From the NCBI GenBank assembly GCA_003999685.1, contig CP021220.1, forward strand, positions 2,914,001-2,978,000: a DNA stretch of 64,000 nt. The letters are read 5' to 3'. Source of the stretch: Taiwanofungus camphoratus (Eukaryota > Basidiomycota > Agaricomycetes > Polyporales > Taiwanofungaceae). The notes under the pieces are model-generated. The model saw nothing but the letters and a program-made list of their open reading frames with translations, had not been told where the DNA came from and ran no database searches. The number at the start of each line of letters is the position of its first letter. The stretch's first letter is position 1. Below are positions 57,799 through 64,000 of the stretch, in pieces. A program made the translations under genes and the position numbers.

Positions 57799-59907
57799 AT
57801 GGAAAATTCAACTCAGTCACTTTATGCTTGGGTTGCCATAGTCTGCTTGCTGTATGTTGTCTATAAGAGAACTGATCCTGTACGTTGATCTGCATCGTGT
57901 GTGCATGATGGACTTTGTTTACATATAGAACATCGGAAACGGCTGTTAGTTGCGTTTGATACCTGCAATCGGCCACTCCGCACCGCTTTTGTCATATGTC
58001 GGCGCATATCAATACTTTCGCAATGCTCGGGTCATGCTTCAAGAAGGCTATGAGAAAGTATGAAGCCCTTCTTATCAGAAACATATTGCTCACACTCATG
58101 ACATGACGTAGTACAAAGGGTCAACGTTCAAAATTCCCCTTCTGGACCAATGGGTAGTCGTTGTCAACGGTACCAAGATGAACGAAGAGCTCCGTAAAGT
58201 GCCAGATGATCAGATGTCTTTCCTTGGGGCAGCCGAAGAGGTGAGGATATTTGGCTAGCCATCACATCTCTATCAATTCATCTCTTCTACGCCTATCATG
58301 GAACCTTGATACTAGCTTGCACAAACGAAGTATACTATCGCACCCCTCCTGGTGGCACATCCGATCCACATCACAGTTATCCGAGGACCACTTACTCGGA
58401 ACTTAGCTTCTTTACTTCCTGATGTCGTGGATGAAATCGATTTTGCGTTTAAGCAATTGATTCCAGTTCAAGGAGATGGTCAGCATTCGATTGTGCTAGG
58501 TCTGTTCGAAGCTGAATTGCGTACTGGTAGAGTGGCTCAGCGTACCCGCACTTCCGATCATGAGGGAAATAGTAAGTCGTGCGAGTAATCGTATATTTGT
58601 TGGCCTACCTATTTGTGCGTATGCTCCTTGGTGATCGTTGGGCTCGTCACTGATCCAGATCTTTCAGGTCGGGATCCCGAGTACATAAAGACCGCCATCG
58701 ATTTCACTATAGACGTCATGAAGGGCAGGACTATCCTTAGCATAATCCCCAGGACTTTGAAACCGTGAGTACTATGTACGACTATAAGCGTGAGCACCAA
58801 AGCCTATAAATATCCTTGGTCAGTCTCGTTGGGCGCTTTCTACCTTGGCCACGTCGAGCGTTTGATCGGATCTCTGTACCACTAAAGCCTGTCGTGGAAG
58901 AGCGTCTTAGGCGACTCAATGAACATGGCAAAGATTGGCCCGACAAGCCTGTTAGTGCTGTCAATTCATCCACATCGGCATATACATGCTGATTGCATCG
59001 TTGGTGATTGCAGAACGATATGCTCATGTGGCTCATAGAAGAAGCGAGGAACGTCGGACAATCACTGGACCTAGTCGTGCAAAGCGTTTTATCTTCGAAT
59101 TTCGTCTCAACTCATACGTCCACCATTGTACGTCGAATAATCAAATCCAAGAGTAAACTTCATATTTACTGGAATTATTCAGAGCATTACACATGCACTG
59201 TATCATCTGGCAGCAAATCCCCAATACCTTCAGCCTTTGCGAGACGAGATCGAGAGCATTATAAAGGAAGATGGATGGTCGAAGTTGGCAATAGGCAAAA
59301 TGTGGAAGTTGGACAGTTTCATGAAGGAATCGCAAAGACTGAATGGGATTAGCGGCAGTACGTTTTAGTACTCTTTTCCCTCCGTGGATGCTATTGAACG
59401 TCGGATCTTCATTGCAGTCTCAGTGATACGCAAGGCGATGAAAGATGTTACCTTGTCCGACGGAACTTTCATTCCGGCTGGCACCATAGTTGCTGCTGCT
59501 GCTGTACCCTGCCACCATGATGAGGAGAATTACGTCAACGCAAATGCTTTCGATCCATTCCGCTTTTCCGACAAAAGGATGGACGAGAACGAGAGAATCA
59601 AGCATCAGTATGTGAGCACGTCCCCGGAATACATTGCCTTTGGCCATGGGAAGCACGCTTGGTCCGTACAGATCTGCTGTTCCTTTCTCCTCATTCCTTA
59701 TTAAGTCAATTTGTTGTTACGCACAGCCCGGGACGCTTCTTCGCTGCCAATGAACTCAAGGCTGTCCTTGCGCATATTGTCATTAAATATGATGTCAAGT
59801 TCGAGGGCGAAGGCGGACGGCCGGACAATATGTGGCTCGGCACCTCGGTCCTCCCACAACCCAGTGCTAAGGTCATGTTCAGGAAACGGCAGACCGAAAA
59901 GTTATAG
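57799..59907 (+). CDS. Cytochrome P450 monooxygenase
   Basis: A membrane anchor (YAWVAIVCLLYVVYKR) is followed by a Pro hinge (RLIPAIGHSAPLLSY). The body includes IPLLDQWVVVVNGTKMNEEL, REIVSRASNRIFVGLPIC, the I-helix stretch VLSSNFVSTHTSTI, the K-helix E-x-x-R in FMKESQRLNGISG, a PERF-like NAFDPFRFSDKR and the haem loop FGHGKHACPGRFFAANELK. The haem-ligand Cys codon is split by an intron (TG|C), at about 59661-59727. The pattern matches the ent-kaurene-oxidase-like, CYP5144/512-type P450s common in mushrooms, but I cannot assign a subfamily. About ten exons, near 520 residues, with no break. No partner reductase or biosynthetic cluster is nearby. Confidence 0.9.
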
Positions 59908-60064
59908 AACGTATATCGATATCCTGTCGGCGTTATCAGCTACTCAATGTATCTTGTTAGAATATGATTAGAATCAGTAGAATCTATACGGGTTGATGAG
60001 CCTGCTTCATCTTGTCCACCATATACATCCTCATCCGGATCGCAAGCTCATGTCTGCCATTCTA

Positions 60065-60098
60065 ACATCTACAATAACGGGACATCTACAATAACGGG
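60065..60098. repeat. 17-bp tandem repeat, two units
   Basis: ACATCTACAATAACGGG occurs twice head to tail with no difference. Confidence 0.8.
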
Positions 60099-60271
60099 AT
60101 AATTCATTAGAAAGTTATTCCGTACTCTTCACGAAGGTTCAACGTTCATCGGTACTGATTAACTACTTGTGACCAGCATAAAATGACAGTTACACGGCCA
60201 GAACTCTGCGGCATGGAAACGGGGCCTCAGAGCGAGGTCCCCGTAACGGCCCATAGCCGTCATGATTACTA

Positions 60272-60298
60272 CCCTTTTCGTCCTATGATTTTACGGTA
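60272..60298. repeat. 27-bp direct repeat, copy 1
   Basis: CCCTTTTCGTCCTATGATTT then TACGGTA; identical to the copy at 61713-61739 except for one base. The two copies lie in the same orientation about 1.44 kb apart. Confidence 0.75.
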
Positions 60299-61712
60299 AT
60301 TTTGTAAATCCCTTATGTAGTGCTTGAAATTATGGTTGATGTAACATGTAAACAGGCCGGTTACTTCCCGTATGCAGCCCCGTTTCGGGGCAGGCAGGCA
60401 GGCCCGAAACCAGCATCTGGTTGGCATACCGTTATGGCACTGCAGCGTCCCGGAAATCGACCGAGGGTCGAGGCAGCTACAACATTATTTACTACCAATA
60501 TACCGGCACTGGTGCTCTTTCTCGTGACATTACAGGCTTTTTCCAGGGTCATTGCAGCATTGGAAGCACAACAGTAGCATCCAGTAGATGAAATTAACAT
60601 ATAATGGCATGAAACAACAGACAGTAATTATTATACAGGAATGATGTTCGACATGCTGCCACTGGCAGTGGATGAGCTCAGCCGTGAAGATAGGGATTGA
60701 CCACCTGAAATGGTCTTAAATTGCGACCTGCCAACCCACTGTCAACGCCTGGCTCTCTGCATCATTCAACGCAGAATAGTGTTCTGGAAAATTTCAGTAA
60801 AGAACCTAAATAATGGTGTGTCAGTTGAATGCCATCGAAGCAGAGACTGGACGTACATTTTGAGATAATCTTCCTCCCGTGTTAGTCCATGAGCGTGACC
60901 ATCCTTGTGAACTGCGTTGAGTAGTAAGTAAGTCAAAACACTAGTACTGGATGAAGCTTCAAAGGATGTTCAAGAGAGATTAGAAGGAATGGATAGCATC
61001 AACCTGCCAGAGGTCAGAGCAAGAGATTATGCTTGGGATGTATGGACTGAATTGCGACAGAATTCCAGACATCGCTGTTGCGCTGTTACGGTGAACTTGA
61101 ATCGAACAAGTGCTTGTATTTGTGCATGTTTGTTTTAGTGGCTGCTCACCAGTAACGGAAAGACTGAAGTTCACGACAAGACTTTTGATTTTATTACTAC
61201 TGTACAAATTGGAAAATAAATTCATGCCATGGAGATCACATTTGTTTCTGCTCACTCTGACTTCCCCACTGGCAAATGGCCTGTACTATCAACAAATATA
61301 ACAAAAGCCGTTACTGCCTACTTTATTATGAGATTATTACAATTTATGTTGTGCCACGGTGCAACGAATGGTGCTAGCTTTTCCGTTACAATGAGCTGCA
61401 GATCTCATGATGTAATCCCCGGGCTGAAGCGGGCAGCAGTGAGGGCTGATTGGGGGCCATACAAGCACTGCTTCGGTATTGCACGCTCAGCATGTGATGA
61501 ATGCCGTGGCTGCAGCAGCCATGCCAGGCTGAAGTATCTGGGCGCATTTGCCTTCTCACGGCCTGGAATCGACCCGTTCAACGCCCCGAAACCACACTGG
61601 AGATACGGGGCCGTTCCGATGACTCTGACCTGGCCCGATACCGGAGTGTGTCCAAATTACAGACACGGGACTTATGTGGGCCCGATTCACGCCACCATTT
61701 TGACCGTTCCCA

Positions 61713-61739
61713 CCCTTTTCGTCCTATGATTTTCCGGTA
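61713..61739. repeat. 27-bp direct repeat, copy 2
   Basis: CCCTTTTCGTCCTATGATTT then TCCGGTA; second copy of the repeat at 60272-60298. Confidence 0.75.
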
Positions 61740-61876
61740 CCAGCCCGTTTTGGCCGTGTACTATGAACTACCACAAAGTATTAAGATATCAACAATTGTC
61801 TCATGCGCCATGCAAAAGCTAGTGTTCCTAGAGTACTCCCAGAAAAAATTTGATAGGCATCATTACACTATCAAAG

Positions 61877-62605
61877 TCAGAACCCTCCCAGACAGCCCTC
61901 ATCAAAACTTCGCGATAACTCAAAGGCGTCATTGTGAGAGTGTCTAGAAAGACGGGGCCTACGCCGCTTCTCCTTGACCGCCTTCGATGCATGAGCATCG
62001 GAAAGAAATACGGGCGAGTCATTCACACTCTCGTCCACATGCGTGGAGGCGCAGGTAGAATAGGAATGCCCAGTATATGAGATGTCATTTGAGAGCATTG
62101 GCATCGTCGTGATTGCAGCGGGATTTGATGCTGTTGCATCAGGAGGAGTCTCTACTGAGTCGTCAGACTCATCAGATGGAGATGAGTCTGGAACAAGCGA
62201 AGGAGGAGAGTGTAGGCGGAAGGTAGCAGTGGGAGTGTGCAAAGGTTCTGGGTTACACGCCTCATATGCGCGTGGATGGAAGTAACTCCCTTTCACGTCC
62301 TCCTCCACTGAGCAATCGCCATCGCGACTGCGGCTGCGGCTACGACCTCTCTCTCCTTCGGGGTCAACGGGAGGCGAGTGAAGTTTCCGCTGCCCACGTT
62401 TGGGAAGCTGGCACGCGTTTGGAGATACCAGAATAGGCGCGCGGTCGTATGTGTTGGGCGAATGGGTGAAACGCAAGGAAATCATCCACGGAGTGGGAGG
62501 GAAATGGACATGAGGAGAAAGGGTGTCGCCACATGAAGTAAACGGGAGGTCATTGCTGAAGGGTGACGAATCCCGTTTCAAGATAGGGCGCGGCCGCGGA
62601 GACAT
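61877..62605 (-). CDS. Orphan Ser/Pro-rich protein with conserved-looking ends
   Basis: An intron-free 242-residue protein. It opens SPRPRPILKRDSSPFSNDLP, then CGDTLSPHVHFPPTP and YDRAPILVSPNACQLPKRGQ. A long Ser/Arg and acidic Ser-rich middle (GERGRSRSRSRDGDCSVEED; SSPSDESDDSVETPPDA) leads to a basic KEKRRRPRLSRHSH and a final DEGCLGGF. The ordered N-terminal motifs and the Gly-Phe tail read like short functional motifs on a disordered chain. I do not recognise the family or its function. Confidence 0.7.
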   Translation of the reverse strand: MSPRPRPILKRDSSPFSNDLPFTSCGDTLSPHVHFPPTPWMISLRFTHSPNTYDRAPILVSPNACQLPKRGQRKLHSPPVDPEGERGRSRSRSRDGDCSVEEDVKGSYFHPRAYEACNPEPLHTPTATFRLHSPPSLVPDSSPSDESDDSVETPPDATASNPAAITTMPMLSNDISYTGHSYSTCASTHVDESVNDSPVFLSDAHASKAVKEKRRRPRLSRHSHNDAFELSRSFDEGCLGGF

Positions 62606-63198
62606 CGTGATGTCTTCAAGAGCAGTAGACGCGATACTATGAGTCCCGGTAGCACGAGGTACTGCAGTGGGCGATCAGAAAAACCAGCACACAACGTGCG
62701 GTTGTCCGCACGACACCGGGTGGTGTACAACGTCTTACGTTGCTTATAAGTGAAAGTGGAACAACGGAAGGGACTTACGCGCCACACATGGACATTGGAG
62801 TCTGGAGAGAACATGCTGCAAACAGCTAGCGTGCCTTGACATACACCCGCGGTGATTAGCACCTCAAATGTTCAAGTTCGCGGTAATCGATATCATCAGA
62901 TTCTCCCTTCCACTAAACCATTCATCCGCACCTAAGTTGTTTTTGACGATGCTATACTGGAACTGACCAACTGAGTGACCGCGGTTAGTGACGCGCCTGT
63001 GGGTAAAGAAGCTTTGCTCCTTCCGGAGCAGGAAGACGAAGCCCATGTGTATCTTACTCACAATCCGCTATTCCTGAAAGAGCCCGTTGCAGAGAAAGTA
63101 CCACTCTCGTGACTCTCAATAAGCCTGAGAGCGACGGAAGGTAATATTGTCATCCCTGTGAATGTTAAGGAGGCTTAGTGAACGTTCACATTATTCTA
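62606..63198. other. Intergenic region
   Basis: No convincing gene. It holds the promoter of the minus-strand gene on its left and the 3' end of the gene on its right. Confidence 0.5.
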
Positions 63199-64000
63199 TC
63201 AATACGGAGTGTTGGACCCGTTCATGAAACTCATGTTCGCCTCGCGCGAGGTCGTGGACTTGTGGACAAGGTGCTGTAACTTTGTCACCGTGTTGTCCGA
63301 ACCGAATACCACTGATTATAAGTAAGGAACGCCCGAAATGGCAAGTGTTATCGTTCAATCAAGCTCGCTATCGAGCGCTGGAATATACAGCGAAAAGGGA
63401 TTCTTATACATGCTGTAGAGTTCTTACCGATGAGGAAATGCAGTGTATATGACAAAGTGTGAGATGCGGCGAGAGCTGTGATGAGGGAATAGCAGAGGAG
63501 AAATGTGGAGATTATGGCAAAGCATAGAAGGGCTAGCCGGGATTTTCGAATGCGTCCTCAACTCTGCCACGGGTTGAGATCGAGTGTGCTTGAGGACCTC
63601 TTTTCCCCCCCACGCATGCGGGCACTGACGTTCCATGGGTCTCGCTCCATGTTCAAAGGCGAAGGCGAGAAAGTTATCGAACCGTCCGCACCACCGAACG
63701 CCAATGATGCGTCTGCTGATGGTGATTCGAACGGGTTGTGAGATGACAGTGCTCCATAACCCCCGAACGTGAACGATCCCGCCGAGGATCCGTCGCCGGT
63801 ACCGAAGGATAGAGGTTCACTCGACCGTATCACACCACGATTGGAGGTGACCTGATAGCTGCCAAACGCACCATACGTCGGGGTCAGCTCTGCTTCAGGG
63901 GACCACAGTGAACCATTACTGGCACCAAACGACATAGTGGATGGTGGTCCAAGTGAAAGCGGCTCTTCTACTGCTGGTGAATGTATATCTGCATTGTGTG
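63199..64000 (-). CDS. 3' part of an orphan gene with an in-frame TGA before a membrane-helix-like segment
   Basis: The frame enters from the right edge (HSPAVEEPLSLGPPSTMSFG) and encodes a Gly/Phe/Ser-rich, probably disordered chain (GSFTFGGYGALSSHNPFESP; GSITFSPSPLNMERDPWNVS) ending at LDLNPWQS and TGA 63558-63560. The same frame continues past the stop as GRIRKSRLALLCFAIISTFL then LCYSLITALAASHTLSYTLH, a basic residue-flanked hydrophobic segment. After an intron it reads VFGSDNTVTKLQHLVHKSTT and ends at TGA 63199-63201. Options: a genuine stop with unrelated downstream sequence, a sense-to-stop change, stop readthrough, or an intron removing the TGA. I do not recognise the family. The 5' end is outside the window. 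Confidence 0.5.

Larger units (their letters stand above)
59908..61876. other. Gene-poor stretch with short repeats
   Basis: About 2 kb with no gene I can support. It carries a 2 x 17 bp tandem repeat (60065-60098) and a 27-bp direct repeat (60272-60298 and 61713-61739), listed separately. GC-rich blocks such as those at 60380-60470 and 61540-61700 share GGCCCGAAACC-like words. It resembles degraded repeat sequence of unknown class. Confidence 0.55.

Noticed and set aside
48891-59907. Zn2Cys6 regulator, DUF2235 and P450 as a metabolite gene cluster
   Set aside because: No synthase, terpene cyclase, transporter or other tailoring enzyme lies with them, and the spacing is wide.

Overview
The window is nuclear DNA of a filamentous basidiomycete, most likely an Agaricomycete. 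Genes lie close together on both strands. Most are cut by many short introns of roughly 45-90 nt, and the families present include a FunK1-type kinase, a DUF4246 protein, a DUF2235 protein, a basidiomycete-like P450 and a Zn(II)2Cys6 regulator. I see no rRNA, no convincing tRNA, no CRISPR array and no operon.

Layout, left to right. 1-12.6 kb: the 5' part of the endocytic adaptor SLA2/END4 (minus); the cytochrome-oxidase assembly factor SHY1/SURF1; a very large orphan protein with C-terminal membrane helices; an orphan protein with a four-cysteine finger (minus); and the Pol III factor BDP1. 12.6-24 kb: a FunK1 kinase, a MITE-like element, a fucosyltransferase-like type II membrane enzyme, a probably dead F-box/LRR-type gene (minus) and the meiotic recombinase DMC1. 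24-31.6 kb: an EthD-like two-repeat protein, a secreted RNase T2 followed by a 33-bp tandem repeat, a METTL13/EEF1AKMT4-like methyltransferase, an Hst3/Hst4-class sirtuin and RPB6 (minus). 33-48.6 kb: a long multi-RRM RNA-binding protein, a tight divergent pair of orphan genes, THO subunit HPR1/THOC1, UDP-glucose 4-epimerase, DUF4246 (minus) and the prolyl isomerase ESS1/PIN1. 48.9-64 kb: a Zn2Cys6 regulator (minus), a second MITE-like element, a DUF2235 hydrolase, a P450, a repeat-bearing gene-poor stretch, and two orphan minus-strand genes, the last of which runs off the right edge.

Most genes are independent housekeeping functions: transcription (BDP1, RPB6, THOC1, ESS1), meiosis and genome stability (DMC1, sirtuin), mitochondria (SHY1), endocytosis (SLA2) and sugar metabolism (GAL10-type epimerase). 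I see no secondary-metabolite cluster. The P450, DUF2235, DUF4246 and Zn2Cys6 genes sit in the looser right-hand part but show no clear functional link. Gene models were built by hand from conserved motifs and splice signals, so outer ends are firmer than individual exons.

The points most worth a second look are: an in-frame TGA just before a membrane-helix-like segment in the right-edge gene; two related MITE-like elements 36 kb apart; 9-nt and 19-nt microexons in DMC1 and RPB6; several introns that homology forces to end in AAG; a run of ACGCG boxes before the sirtuin; a TCACGTGA pair between DUF4246 and ESS1; and the large orphan membrane protein at 3.3-8.1 kb.
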